Shown in pieces: positions 17,983 through 27,302 of a DNA stretch of 64,000 bases. The stretch is from assembly GCF_003611035.1 (NCBI RefSeq), contig NZ_CP030033.1, forward strand, positions 1,674,001 to 1,738,000, in the 5' to 3' direction. Numbering within the stretch: the stretch's first letter is position 1; the number at the start of each line of letters is the position of its first letter. Position numbers and translations under genes: made by a program. Origin of the DNA: Cryobacterium soli (GTDB lineage: Bacteria; Actinomycetota; Actinomycetes; Actinomycetales; Microbacteriaceae). The notes under the pieces are model-generated. The model was given only the letters and a program-made list of their open reading frames with translations, made no database searches and was not told the DNA's origin.

Positions 17983-20007
17983 CTATTTAAGTTCTGCGGC
18001 CACAGCGGCTCCGAGGAAAGGCGCGAGCGTCTGCGTGAACGTGTAGGTCAAGTGATTGCTGTCGTAATAGACGACAGCTCCACCAATTACCGCGTGACAG
18101 CCGGCCTCGTCACAGAAATATTGGGTCAGATCTATTAACGGCACACCTGACTCTGCGGACGCCTCGACCATGAAGTCAGGGGCGTCAGGCGGCGTCCAGG
18201 CGCATGGATCGTAGGCATTCGCGTGCTCCTCGATGCATTGGGGCGCTGTCTGTTTTCCCTTCATGCCTGGTACGTCGCGGACCGCGATGACCGTCTTACC
18301 CGACGCCTCTACCGACTTCCAGACTTCGATTGCCTGCGCCGCTGGAATCTGGTAAATGCTTGTTCGATTCACGAATACGACGGTATCGATATCGGTATTC
18401 ACTTTAAGAGCGTCGAGCATCTTGTCGCCCCACTCTAAGCACTCCCCGTATGCCTTCACTCGTTCGGCGGATAGCTTGACGGGCAACTTGTCCGCGGGAA
18501 CGTCGTTTTCCATCGCAGTGCATCCCGGGATTGCGTACATTATGATTTTCCACCCGTGAGTTCTTGCATAGATTACAAGCGGGTCGACTAATGCGTGCGC
18601 GTGTGAATCTCCAACTAACGCAATTGTGTGTTTCGGCTTATTGGTTACTCCGAAGGTGCAACAGTCTGGCCCCGCCATGACCCCGTGCTTCCAAACGATA
18701 TCGTCCGCAGCGAATTCGGGACTTACTGAGTCTGTCTGCGCATAGGGCCTGGCGCAGTCATTCGCCGCGATCATGGCGGAAGCTCCAAAGCACCCCACAC
18801 CAGAGGAAATGGATTCAGCTACCTGGGCTGCGAATTCGTCGTTTTGGCGATGCAACTGAGCCGTTCCGATGCTGGCTACACCGACGATCAGTACGACACC
18901 GGCGATCATGAAAGCAAAGACCGGGCGACGCAATCTCAAGAGACCTCGTGTCCTACGTACAGGTTCTTCAATAAGCTGCCGTGTCCCCACGGCCAGCAGC
19001 AAAGTCAGCGCGAGAATCATGAGTCTGTTCTTCATAGTCAGTTCATGGCCAGTGAGGTAGGGGAAAAGGACGATGAGAGGCCAATGCCACAGATAGACCG
19101 CGTACGAGATGTTTCCCAGTAGCTGAGCAGGCCCAAATGCGAGGAGGAACTGTGGCGACCACGTCGAACTGCTATCTCCTGCGTAAATGAGTGCAGCCGT
19201 GCCGACGACTGGGATCAGCGCAATCCAACCCGGAAAAGCGGATGCGCCGGTGAAGAGCACAGCGGAGCCAACGATCATGCCCAGGCCTAGCCAACTCACC
19301 ACCAGTTGGGTCACCCCGCCCCAGCGCGAGAGCCTGTTGAGAAGTGGCGGCAGAAAGACAATGAGCCCACCAGCGGCAAATTCCCAAGCACGAGTTGTGG
19401 TTACAAAATACGCGCTCGGTTGACTCGCCGAAGTCTCGAAAACTGAAAAGGACAAAGATGCGACGAAGACAACGATCAGAGAACCAGCGACGACACGCCT
19501 AGGCGACCGCGATGACCTCATTTTCGTCGCTAACCAGAGGGCCGCCAGTATCAGAATCGGCCATCCTATGTAGAACTGTTCTTCGATCGACAGAGACCAA
19601 AAGTGCTGCGCGATCGACGGCTTATTGTCGACACCGAGATAGTCAACCGAGTTGTTCGCCAGAAGCCAGTTCTGGACGTATACCGCGCTTGCGCCAATTT
19701 CGTAGAGAGACTGTTGTAGCAGCGACTTCGGCAAGATTACGAATACTGCAATCAGCGACGCTGATAGCACTGTGAAGGCGGCAGGCAAGAGCCGACGGAT
19801 ACGTCTGGCCCAGAACTCAGTCAGTGATACTGTCCCGGTTCTTTCCACTTCCCTGAGTAGATGCGCTGTAATGAGAAACCCAGAGATAACGAAAAAGACG
19901 TCAACTCCCACATAGCCCCCGGTGATTCGCTTGGGCCACAAGTGAAAGAGGACGACGAGTCCTACTGCGACTGCCCGAATTCCCTGTATATCTAGTCGCT
20001 TCTCCAC
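17983..20007 (-). CDS. Acyltransferase 3 family protein with C-terminal SGNH domain (OatA-type)
   Basis: 674 residues. The N-terminal half is a membrane acyltransferase-3 domain: LDIQGIRAVAVGLVVLFHL, GYVGVDVFFVISGFLIT, a basic RRIRRLLPA, and ten or eleven helices. The C-terminal part, outside the membrane, is an SGNH hydrolase-like domain with GDSHAHALVDPL (catalytic Ser) and DSNHLTY (Asp/His). This combination O-acylates sugars of envelope polymers; peptidoglycan OatA and polysaccharide acetylases share it. The substrate is not readable, but the setting points to a surface polysaccharide. The first codon is ATG 20007. Base composition is much lower in GC than in the flanking housekeeping genes, suggesting acquisition with the island. 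It is monocistronic, with a long gene-free region upstream. Confidence 0.92.
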   Translation of the reverse strand: MEKRLDIQGIRAVAVGLVVLFHLWPKRITGGYVGVDVFFVISGFLITAHLLREVERTGTVSLTEFWARRIRRLLPAAFTVLSASLIAVFVILPKSLLQQSLYEIGASAVYVQNWLLANNSVDYLGVDNKPSIAQHFWSLSIEEQFYIGWPILILAALWLATKMRSSRSPRRVVAGSLIVVFVASLSFSVFETSASQPSAYFVTTTRAWEFAAGGLIVFLPPLLNRLSRWGGVTQLVVSWLGLGMIVGSAVLFTGASAFPGWIALIPVVGTAALIYAGDSSSTWSPQFLLAFGPAQLLGNISYAVYLWHWPLIVLFPYLTGHELTMKNRLMILALTLLLAVGTRQLIEEPVRRTRGLLRLRRPVFAFMIAGVVLIVGVASIGTAQLHRQNDEFAAQVAESISSGVGCFGASAMIAANDCARPYAQTDSVSPEFAADDIVWKHGVMAGPDCCTFGVTNKPKHTIALVGDSHAHALVDPLVIYARTHGWKIIMYAIPGCTAMENDVPADKLPVKLSAERVKAYGECLEWGDKMLDALKVNTDIDTVVFVNRTSIYQIPAAQAIEVWKSVEASGKTVIAVRDVPGMKGKQTAPQCIEEHANAYDPCAWTPPDAPDFMVEASAESGVPLIDLTQYFCDEAGCHAVIGGAVVYYDSNHLTYTFTQTLAPFLGAAVAAELK

Positions 20008-20989
20008 TTAGCCAAGCACTCTCTTTCGGATTCGTCAGTTGTCTATTTGATTCGCGGAACCAAGCCTTTCCCGCGCTCACGATCACGGCGATCTGGCCTG
20101 CTGGCATTGAACGGTTCGGGAGGGCTCCGTTTCAATGCGCGGAGCTTCCGGACACTGCAACGGTTCGCCCCCCGCGCCCGCCAACGTCGGGCTTGCCGGC
20201 CGATGACCTAACTAGAAGCCGTGACGGTCAAGGCGAGTAGCGACGCCTCACCACAGTTGTGAACCTTTGTTCACCTGGCTCCATTTGTTCGTACCTGAAC
20301 TCACGAACAGCTAATGGCGGGTTGTCGCGGCAGACAAAGCGCACCCCGGGGCACGCTCCGTGCGAACCAATCGGACTTATCTGTCGATACAGCCCGTCGC
20401 GCAACTGCTGAAACGCCGTCGGGTATGTCCTGCGGAAAGGACGCGAGGCGATGCGTCTTGCGACCGGGGCCAACGTTGAACATGACGGGTGGTTAGAGTT
20501 CAAAATTGGCTTCCCCTCAAGCGGACGGCGACGTTCCGCGTCGAGTCGCCCACGGCCGCCTAAGTCCCTATCTTTACACAGTGAAAGATAAGGTTTTCTT
20601 AAGGACTGTGTGGTACCCGTAGACAGCGCGTTCCAGTGGCGCTCCTGTGGTCGAGCTGCCCCAATTGACCCGAACGCACCAAAGCCAAGACTGCCGTAAC
20701 GGAACTGGAGCGCGCCTTACCACGCCGCCAACGCGCTGGTCCTTGCGCACGCTCTTGCGCCTGCGGCACCGCTCTTCGGCGCAAGCCACTGCTCATGTGT
20801 CGACGAACGTCCCCGTGCTCCCAGCCTTCGCCGGGGTGATCCGACTACAACTCGCGTCGTGACCAGGTCCTTGACCGGAGACGGGCTCAAGTTTCCGCAA
20901 CAGAATCTCATCTAAGCTCAGTCATCGAGCGCGGACGATCTGTACCCTACGCCGCAGCCATCACCGCCAGCAGGAGAGACCTTTCGTCT
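20008..20989. other. 982-bp gene-free region between acyltransferase and glycosidase genes
   Basis: Short open frames occur on both strands (for example 20228-20503 minus) but none has recognisable sequence, codon bias like its neighbours or a ribosome site. The region must hold the promoters of two divergent genes. Two palindromes stand out: 20259-20274 and TATCTTT/AAAGATA at 20569-20590. It may be decayed coding DNA; I could not match any part of it to another gene here. Confidence 0.55.
20259..20274. promoter_or_regulatory. Operator-like palindrome
   Basis: GTGAAC-CTTT-GTTCAC is a perfect 6-4-6 palindrome about 250 bases upstream of the acyltransferase start. The size suits a dimeric regulator site, but it may be chance; no regulator gene is nearby. 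Confidence 0.25.
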
Positions 20990-23548
20990 ATGAAGACCCC
21001 CCGCATGGAGAGATCCAGTCTGACCCTCCACGTTCGCGCCAAGAAACACCAACCGCACGCCAGGCATGTTGCGATGCTCCTGGTAGCTGCTTTCGCGTTG
21101 ACGGCGTGTGTCCCAGAGCCTGTTCCGGCGCCGACGCCGACGACTGCGCCTGTGCATTATCCGCCGCAACCCGCTTTTTCCGCCTCCGCCCCCGACCTGG
21201 CTCCCGCGGATGGCGTAACTGCGACTACGACCACGGCGTCGATCACATCCAGCTACGCCGCCACAGGAGAAGCGTTCGACACCGACGGTCTACTCAATGC
21301 CTCGCAGGGCGGGTACACCGGCATGACGAACCTGAATTGGTTTGTCGAGCAGGCCGCACAGATGTCTAGCATGGGGATTAAAGAAACCCGTATTGACCAC
21401 ATTTTCGATGATCCGTACTACAAGGTAGTCAGCACAGACGCCGATGGAGCAATGGTCTACGATTTCTCACGCCTCGATCAAGTTCTGCTCCCGCTCGTCG
21501 CCCATGGCATAACGCCGTTCATCACACTGTCCTACATGCCAAAGGCCCTGGCGACCTCTCCTTACGCCCCACCAAAGTCCCTCGATCAGTGGTCTGCCCT
21601 CGTAGCTGCGTTCGTTGCACATTACCGAGATCTCGGCCACACCGGATGGGAGTACGAGGTGTGGAACGAACTCGATACCGATCACTGGTTAGGCGGTCCG
21701 GATGCCTACAACGCGCTGTACGTGGCAAGTGCCAACGCTGTGCGAAGCGTTGACAGCACCGCAAGAGTCGGGGGGCCAGCAGCTTCTGGACTGGATTCGA
21801 TTGGCAACTGGTCAGAGAACTTCATCAAGTTCCTGGGTGCCAATCCGACGGTGCCGATCGACTTCTTCACCACCCACAGTTACCGCTCCAACAATTGGGA
21901 GTCTGTGCCCCAGGCGCGAGCATGGCTAACGGCAGCGGGGCTCGAGAACCTGCCGATCTACATCACCGAGTGGAACAACGACTCATTCATGGACAGAGGG
22001 GCCGGTCAGGGTTCCGACACCAATTCGAGTATCAACGGTTCGAGTTATCTCGCACGCCGGCTCTACCTTGCAAGCCAGTCCGGCGGGGAGAAGTTCTTCT
22101 ACTTCAGCCCGGTCGAGGGATTCAGGTATCTGATCCCCTACAACGGGGACCTCGGGCTCGTTACTGCGGATGGCCACCGCAAGGCAGGAGGAAACGTCTT
22201 CGAGTTCTATTCCGAGCTCGGGTCGACCTTGCAGCCCGCTGCCGTGGTCGGCGCCGGTTCGGATACCCAAGATGTCTATGGTTTCGTTACCAAGGACGAG
22301 ACGAAGCGGACGACCGCAGCGTTGCTGTGGAACAACACCGAGAACGACGTTGAGATGACACTGACGCTAGAGGATCTTCCCTACAAAAAGACGAACTTCA
22401 CCTCAACGGTATCCATGGTGACGGCCGCGCGAGGTAACGGGTTCAGCGACGCCTCAACCGAGGTCGCTCCGGCGTACCCGAGCGCCAATGAGAACGCACC
22501 GGTGGTCGATGACGCAGTGCTCAAGGCCGCTCAAACGATGAAGACTACGATAACGATCCCCGCGCACGGGGTGGTCAACGTCGAACTAGCCCCAACCACG
22601 GAGAAGAAGGCCGGTCAAAGGCAAATATCGGCCGAGCCAGCCGCTACAAATCTTGCCGCGGCCGCCTCAGGCGCAGTGGCCACCACCAGCAGTTCCATCG
22701 AGGATGTCGGTGAAGGATGGTCGGTATCGTCCCTGAGCGACGGACGTCGGCACAGTTTCGAGCCCGTGAAGGTCAATATGAGAGGTTGGAGCTCGGCGGT
22801 CCACACCACTGCTGACACGACAGAGACCGTGCGAGTCGATCTCGGTGCGGTGAAGCCCGTTGACACCATGGTGCTGTGGCCTCGCGATTCGCAGGTGGCT
22901 AATGGCAAGGGGTTCCCGTCAGGATTTGCGATCCAGGGCTCAACGGACGACGCAACCTGGACAACGCTTTACACCGCCACAGGGTACAACGATGCCCTCC
23001 CCGTGGACGGGCCTCAAACCTTTGCCTTTCCCGCAGGCGAGTACCGGTATCTGAAGGTCGACGCTACTCAATTGACCTCGACATCGGCGACATCGGAGCC
23101 TGAGTTCAGCTTTCAGCTCGCCGAACTCGAGGCCTACCGCACAGGGATCGTCAACGGTGGATTCGAGATCGGCACGCTCGATGGTTGGGAATCCACGGGC
23201 GCGGCCTCGGTTCAGGCCGATGTGGTGCGCGGCGGGACAAAGGGGCTTCTGCTGAGCGGAGCGGGTGCGGGAGTATCGTCTCTTCTCACCGGTCTTCTTC
23301 CCAACACGACCTATACGCTGGGAGCGCACGTGCGTCCTGGCCATGACACCAAGGGCGTTGCGCTTTCCGTCTCGAATCACGGGTCCGCCCGGGCAAGCGC
23401 CACCGCTGACTCTGACCAGTGGGAGTCGGTGTGGGTGACGTTCACGACTGGCAAACAGGACACCAGCGCCGAAATCGCACTCTCCATCGACTCAGGGGCC
23501 GGAAGCGTCTGGGCCGACGACTTCCTTCTGACACAGAAGATCGACTGA
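20990..23548 (+). CDS. Secreted lipoprotein glycoside hydrolase, GH39-like, with discoidin-like and CBM-like domains
   Basis: 852 residues. A signal sequence ends in lipobox ALTAC (Cys40), so the mature protein would be a membrane-anchored lipoprotein outside the cell. Residues about 80-480 form a TIM-barrel glycosidase: EYEVWNELDTDHW carries the acid/base candidate E227 and LPIYITEWNNDS the nucleophile candidate E327, the spacing and motifs of GH39 and related clan-A enzymes. Residues about 565-715 resemble an F5/8 (discoidin) domain (VRVDLGAVKPVDTMVLWPR), and the last 130 (IVNGGFEIGTLDGWE ... WADDFLL) a CBM4/9-like jelly roll. The substrate may be the locus's own polysaccharide. AGGAG lies about 13 bases upstream of ATG 20990, a rather long spacing. 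Confidence 0.85.
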   Translation: MKTPRMERSSLTLHVRAKKHQPHARHVAMLLVAAFALTACVPEPVPAPTPTTAPVHYPPQPAFSASAPDLAPADGVTATTTTASITSSYAATGEAFDTDGLLNASQGGYTGMTNLNWFVEQAAQMSSMGIKETRIDHIFDDPYYKVVSTDADGAMVYDFSRLDQVLLPLVAHGITPFITLSYMPKALATSPYAPPKSLDQWSALVAAFVAHYRDLGHTGWEYEVWNELDTDHWLGGPDAYNALYVASANAVRSVDSTARVGGPAASGLDSIGNWSENFIKFLGANPTVPIDFFTTHSYRSNNWESVPQARAWLTAAGLENLPIYITEWNNDSFMDRGAGQGSDTNSSINGSSYLARRLYLASQSGGEKFFYFSPVEGFRYLIPYNGDLGLVTADGHRKAGGNVFEFYSELGSTLQPAAVVGAGSDTQDVYGFVTKDETKRTTAALLWNNTENDVEMTLTLEDLPYKKTNFTSTVSMVTAARGNGFSDASTEVAPAYPSANENAPVVDDAVLKAAQTMKTTITIPAHGVVNVELAPTTEKKAGQRQISAEPAATNLAAAASGAVATTSSSIEDVGEGWSVSSLSDGRRHSFEPVKVNMRGWSSAVHTTADTTETVRVDLGAVKPVDTMVLWPRDSQVANGKGFPSGFAIQGSTDDATWTTLYTATGYNDALPVDGPQTFAFPAGEYRYLKVDATQLTSTSATSEPEFSFQLAELEAYRTGIVNGGFEIGTLDGWESTGAASVQADVVRGGTKGLLLSGAGAGVSSLLTGLLPNTTYTLGAHVRPGHDTKGVALSVSNHGSARASATADSDQWESVWVTFTTGKQDTSAEIALSIDSGAGSVWADDFLLTQKID

Positions 23549-23593
23549 TCGCCCAAGCCGGTGATGGCGCTGTGCTCCGCCGAAAAGCTGTGG

Positions 23594-24085
23594 TTAGCGC
23601 TGCGTATCCATCTTCCAAAGAGCGTAGGCGATCATCTTCTCATCCCGGCCGTGAAGGGCCGCCCTGATCCCGACCGCCAGCACCGCTCCGATAAGAGCGC
23701 CAATCGTGTTCGCTGCGACGTCTGTTACGGTGGCGAATCGTGCTGACAGGAATTGGGCCTGAGTTAACTCGATCACTACGGAAAGCGCCGGACAACAAAT
23801 CAGGGCTAGCCACCAAATACGTGCTGGCAGGAGTATGGACGTCAAGAACCCAAGTGGAACGAACATAAGAACATTGGCAGCAAACTCGAGTTTGTTATAT
23901 CCAAACCACTCGGGCATCCCATTCCGGTGAAGAATGCCCAGGAGCCGGTCGATGGATCCAGCGAAACCTTGGTCCAGCGGAGTCGGCCACATGGTAGCCG
24001 CTAACACAAGCGCCGCATAGCCGGCTATGGCAAGGGCAGCGATCCACACTCGGGCGTGACTTCTGGGCGGTTCAGTACGGGACAA
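23594..24085 (-). CDS. VanZ-like family membrane protein
   Basis: 163 residues with four to five hydrophobic segments. LEFAANVLMFVPLGFL and SVVIELTQAQF... followed by RFATVTDVAANTIGALIGA are the conserved blocks of VanZ-like proteins (E and D/N residues in VIEL and DVAANTIG). In enterococci VanZ gives low-level teicoplanin resistance; in polysaccharide loci, as here, its relatives have no established role. It starts with TTG at 24085, directly after the TAG stop of the O-antigen ligase gene, and AAGGTGA in that gene's end is its ribosome site. It is the last gene of the minus-strand 28.7-23.6 kb operon. Confidence 0.88.
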   Translation of the reverse strand: MSRTEPPRSHARVWIAALAIAGYAALVLAATMWPTPLDQGFAGSIDRLLGILHRNGMPEWFGYNKLEFAANVLMFVPLGFLTSILLPARIWWLALICCPALSVVIELTQAQFLSARFATVTDVAANTIGALIGAVLAVGIRAALHGRDEKMIAYALWKMDTQR

Positions 24086-25447
24086 CTATCGACTCACCTT
24101 CGCGGGCCTGACTGCTCTCGACCGCAGGCGAACCTGTCGACGCGATAAGTACGAAACGGCGGAGGGCGCGTCGAATAGGCGCCGTGGGCTCCGCATGAAC
24201 GACAGAGAAATCCCCACGACAAGAAACCAGAGAATCAGCACGCCATCTGCGAGCATGCCCCATCCAGTCATGGCAACCAGCGCCAGCCCAGGAGCGGTCA
24301 CCAGGACTGCCATCGCCCCATCACGACCTGGCCCACCGAGACGTAGCCCTTTAACGGCCAACACCAGCTGTAAAGCGATCGGGCTGAAAAGAAGTACGGC
24401 GCCGACGACGCCCAGTTCCGCGACAGCCAATAAGAGGGTGTTGTGCACTGGAAAACCGGTGGCAGCCAAGAGGTCTCTCCCGCCCACGACATCCGAATAC
24501 GAATTCGGCCCAATGCCAAACCACGGTGACCGCGCTATCTGTGCCAGGCCCGTCTTCAAGAGATTAGGGCGGTCGCCCCCTTCGGGATCCATCAGGAAAC
24601 GCGGAACGAGCACAAGTAACACGGGAATCGATGCGAGGAACGAGATGGACGCGTAGACCATCCGACGACGGGAGGTGAGGCGCGTATCCAGAATTATCCA
24701 GAGGAAGACTGCGGCGAGCACGGCCAGAAGATTGGCCCTCGCTTGCGTGGCGGCCAAGACAGGAATCGACAACAGCGTCGCGACCCAAATGACTCGCCGA
24801 ACTACTAGATCGTTGGAGCGAGTCAGCGGCAGCATCGCCACAAGCAGCAGCAGGAAGACCTTCCCTAGGACGCTTGGGTGGTTGAAGGTGCCGATAGCTC
24901 GAGATTCGGCGTTGAAATACCCGACCTCGCTATAGACGCTGAGTGGAAGTCCGAGGAGCTGGCCCACGCTAAATACCCCCTGGACCACGACGATTCCCAA
25001 ACAAGCAACCGCCCACAAACGAGCGAACTGAACGTCCGTACGAATTGCCTGTCCAATCGAAATCCCTACGCCAAGCGCAACCACCGCTGTTGTGAGATGA
25101 ACGACGCCGGACCACAAGGCCGGGGTTGCGTTCCATTCAAGCGCGCTGCCCAGAAGCACGTAGCCGATGAAAACCAGCCCGAAGGCGGTCGCTTTGCGGA
25201 AACCACGTTGACGCAGACTCGCCAACGCCAATACGGCCAACACCACCGAATAGGTCTTGGGGACATACAGCCCTTCGGCAATTCCGAAGTGCAACTTGTC
25301 GCTCTCTAATATGGCCAAGGGGTATGGCGCGAGACAGAGACAAAGAAGAGCAGAGATCGCAAGAACGCGCCATAGCCCAAAAAGCGGGATGACGCTCGAG
25401 AGAATAAGCACCACCAGCCCGACCGCCAGGAAGATGAAGAAAGTCAA
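24086..25447 (-). CDS. O-antigen ligase/polymerase family protein (Wzy/WaaL-like)
   Basis: 453 residues with about eleven to twelve membrane segments. The signature region of the Wzy_C/O-antigen ligase family is present: a large extracytoplasmic loop with GTFNHPSVLGKVF, and later IARSPWFGIGPNSYSD followed by PVHNTLLLAVAELGVVGAVL. Members either polymerise undecaprenyl-linked repeat units or transfer glycan to an acceptor. With Wzx- and Wzz-like genes adjacent, polymerase is the better guess. It starts with TTG at 25447, overlapping the preceding stop as TTGA, with no strong ribosome site, so translation probably depends on coupling. A second, GC-rich member of the family lies at 35.5 kb. Confidence 0.9.
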   Translation of the reverse strand: MTFFIFLAVGLVVLILSSVIPLFGLWRVLAISALLCLCLAPYPLAILESDKLHFGIAEGLYVPKTYSVVLAVLALASLRQRGFRKATAFGLVFIGYVLLGSALEWNATPALWSGVVHLTTAVVALGVGISIGQAIRTDVQFARLWAVACLGIVVVQGVFSVGQLLGLPLSVYSEVGYFNAESRAIGTFNHPSVLGKVFLLLLVAMLPLTRSNDLVVRRVIWVATLLSIPVLAATQARANLLAVLAAVFLWIILDTRLTSRRRMVYASISFLASIPVLLVLVPRFLMDPEGGDRPNLLKTGLAQIARSPWFGIGPNSYSDVVGGRDLLAATGFPVHNTLLLAVAELGVVGAVLLFSPIALQLVLAVKGLRLGGPGRDGAMAVLVTAPGLALVAMTGWGMLADGVLILWFLVVGISLSFMRSPRRLFDAPSAVSYLSRRQVRLRSRAVRPAKVSR

Positions 25448-26457
25448 GAAGCGGGCCCGACTGCGATGATCCTGCGGTCAGCCGAGTTCTTCCTAAGCCA
25501 CATGAGGCCTGCCGGATAACCGAGCATTTTCGCGACGTCGCCTATGACGACCACAATCGGGAGTAAAAGAATCGCTTTGTATAAATTCCGACCGAGCAAG
25601 TTTCTGAACAGAAAGAGACGCCTGTAGAACTTCCACAGATAGACAGTGCCGCCAGCTATGAGAAGCAGGATAGACGCTGGATTCCAAAAGATCGTCGCGA
25701 CTATGAGCATCACACCGAACGCATACGCAGAATAGCGAGCGATATGGCGTTTCTTCCATAGGCGCGCCTTGCCGTCCCCTCTCGCATATCGAAAGTACTG
25801 CTTGGCGAATGCTCGCAAGGTCGGGCGGGCATCCCAAGTCACCAACGCGGTGGGTACAAACCGAAAAGTGGCTCCGTCAGCCTTCATCGCCTGGTCGAAA
25901 ACCAGGTCCTCACAGTAGTCGAGCCACTCCGGGTACCCGCCTGCCCGCGCCCAGGTGCTCTTGAGGAACCCGACGGACCGACTTGACGGCAGGAATGCAT
26001 CGGCGGCTATCTCGGACACATGAGGCGTGATTGTGGCTGCTACAGCGGTTGATAGAAAAGTGCCGGCGTGGGGCTCAAAGAAACCCGAAACCACATCAAA
26101 ATCGCCCAAGTGCCGAGAGAGATTTTCGACCCATCCCGGGTCGAGTGTCGTTCCTGCGTCGGTGACCAGAATCTTTTCGGACGTCGCGAGGCTGATTGCC
26201 CTATTTCGTCCCTCTGAGATCCCAGCCCCCTGCACCACCTCAAAAACCAGCCGGACCCCTCGGGGAGCCTGCCACGCCCGCAGAATGGCCATGGTCTTAT
26301 CCGTTGATCCCCCATCTACGATGACGATCTCGGATGGCAGTGATGACTGTTCGCCAAGACTCTGAAGAAAGCCGTGCAGGCCCACCTCCTCGTTCAGAAC
26401 GGTCATTATGAGTGAAAGGCCCGGGCGAACATTGGGCTCGGCAATTGTCGCCATCAC
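25444..26457 (-). CDS. GT2 family glycosyltransferase with C-terminal membrane segments
   Basis: 337 residues. The GT-A domain has LSLIMTVLNEEVGLHGFL, VIVDGGSTDKT, EGRNRAI and the acidic TDAGTTLDPGW in place of a plain DXD. DYCEDLVFDQAMK is the acceptor-side acidic motif. Residues about 245-320 hold two or three hydrophobic segments, so the enzyme is membrane associated, as expected for transferases acting on undecaprenyl-linked intermediates. The start is GTG 26457 followed at once by ATG 26454; either fits, and both overlap the preceding stop. It belongs to a tightly packed operon with overlaps at both ends. Sugar specificity is unknown. Confidence 0.87.
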   Translation of the reverse strand: MMATIAEPNVRPGLSLIMTVLNEEVGLHGFLQSLGEQSSLPSEIVIVDGGSTDKTMAILRAWQAPRGVRLVFEVVQGAGISEGRNRAISLATSEKILVTDAGTTLDPGWVENLSRHLGDFDVVSGFFEPHAGTFLSTAVAATITPHVSEIAADAFLPSSRSVGFLKSTWARAGGYPEWLDYCEDLVFDQAMKADGATFRFVPTALVTWDARPTLRAFAKQYFRYARGDGKARLWKKRHIARYSAYAFGVMLIVATIFWNPASILLLIAGGTVYLWKFYRRLFLFRNLLGRNLYKAILLLPIVVVIGDVAKMLGYPAGLMWLRKNSADRRIIAVGPAS

Positions 26458-27302
26458 GACGCCTCGTTGTGACGCGTCTGGAGGCTGCCGGAGGTTTTTC
26501 TATTCCAAGGCAGTCTTCGAGAGTTCTTCTTCGCTCGCGGGAAGAACACACGCGCAAGCGACACAGGGCCGAGAAGTAGCGGGTAACGTCCATAGAACTT
26601 CGCCATAGACGCGAACTCGCGCTTCCAGGGGTCCAACTTGAATTCTGTTGTCTCGCGGGCCCATCCGTGTATCCAGCGCGATTGGCCAACAAGCCGAACA
26701 CTGAATCCTGCCCTCCATGCACGAAGTCCAATATCTGAATCCTCGTAATAGAGGAAGAACTTCTCGTCCCACCCGGAGAGTTCGACGAATGTGGAGCGCC
26801 TACCCGCGACGACGGCACCGATGAACCAGTCAACTTCTATCTCTTCGCCGGGTTGCGCGAAAATCTGATAGCCGGGCATTTTGAATTTGTCGCTCAGGCG
26901 ATTTCTCACCTTGCTGGCGAGCGTCGGCAGCCCTCTTCCATTGGGTTGTAGCGATCCGTCCGGATTAATGAGTTGAGGGCTAACGATGCCGCCGCGAGCA
27001 TCGATGGATCGTGCGATCGCATCAACGGAGTCGAAGTCCACCGTCACGTCTGGATTAGTGAATGCTATGTACTCACCCGAAGCTTCCCGCAGCCCGACGT
27101 TGTTGGCGGCGCCGAAGCCGAGGTTCTCACTCGACCGGATGACCTTGGTTGCGCCGATCTCAGTGGCGACTTCGGCCGTGCCATCGGCCGAAGCGTTGTC
27201 CACGACGATCCATTCTGCCCAGGATGGCAGGTCCCCTGTCCAGTACTCTCTGAGTGTCTTGCTGTTGTTGTAAGTGACAGTTATAAACGTCCACTTGATC
27301 AA
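26454..27302 (-). CDS. GT2 family glycosyltransferase, rhamnosyltransferase (WbbL)-like
   Basis: 282 residues. FITVTYNNSKTLREY, WIVVDNASADGTAEVA, SSENLGFGAANNVGLREA and the metal site AFTNPDVTV are the blocks of the WbbL/RfbF rhamnosyltransferase branch; DEKFFLYYEDSDIGLRAWR is its strongly conserved second acidic motif. A dTDP-L-rhamnose donor is likely because the whole rmlABCD set is in the same window, but this is inference. The TTG start at 27302 overlaps the upstream stop as TTGA, and the downstream GT2 gene overlaps its end. No membrane helix is evident; the basic C-terminus (FFPRAKKNSRR) could contact the membrane. Confidence 0.9.
   Translation of the reverse strand: MIKWTFITVTYNNSKTLREYWTGDLPSWAEWIVVDNASADGTAEVATEIGATKVIRSSENLGFGAANNVGLREASGEYIAFTNPDVTVDFDSVDAIARSIDARGGIVSPQLINPDGSLQPNGRGLPTLASKVRNRLSDKFKMPGYQIFAQPGEEIEVDWFIGAVVAGRRSTFVELSGWDEKFFLYYEDSDIGLRAWRAGFSVRLVGQSRWIHGWARETTEFKLDPWKREFASMAKFYGRYPLLLGPVSLARVFFPRAKKNSRRLPWNRKTSGSLQTRHNEAS

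Noticed and set aside
20228..20503. 91-codon minus-strand frame in the gene-free region.
   Set aside because: No ribosome site, no similarity to known families, Arg/Pro-rich composition like random DNA.
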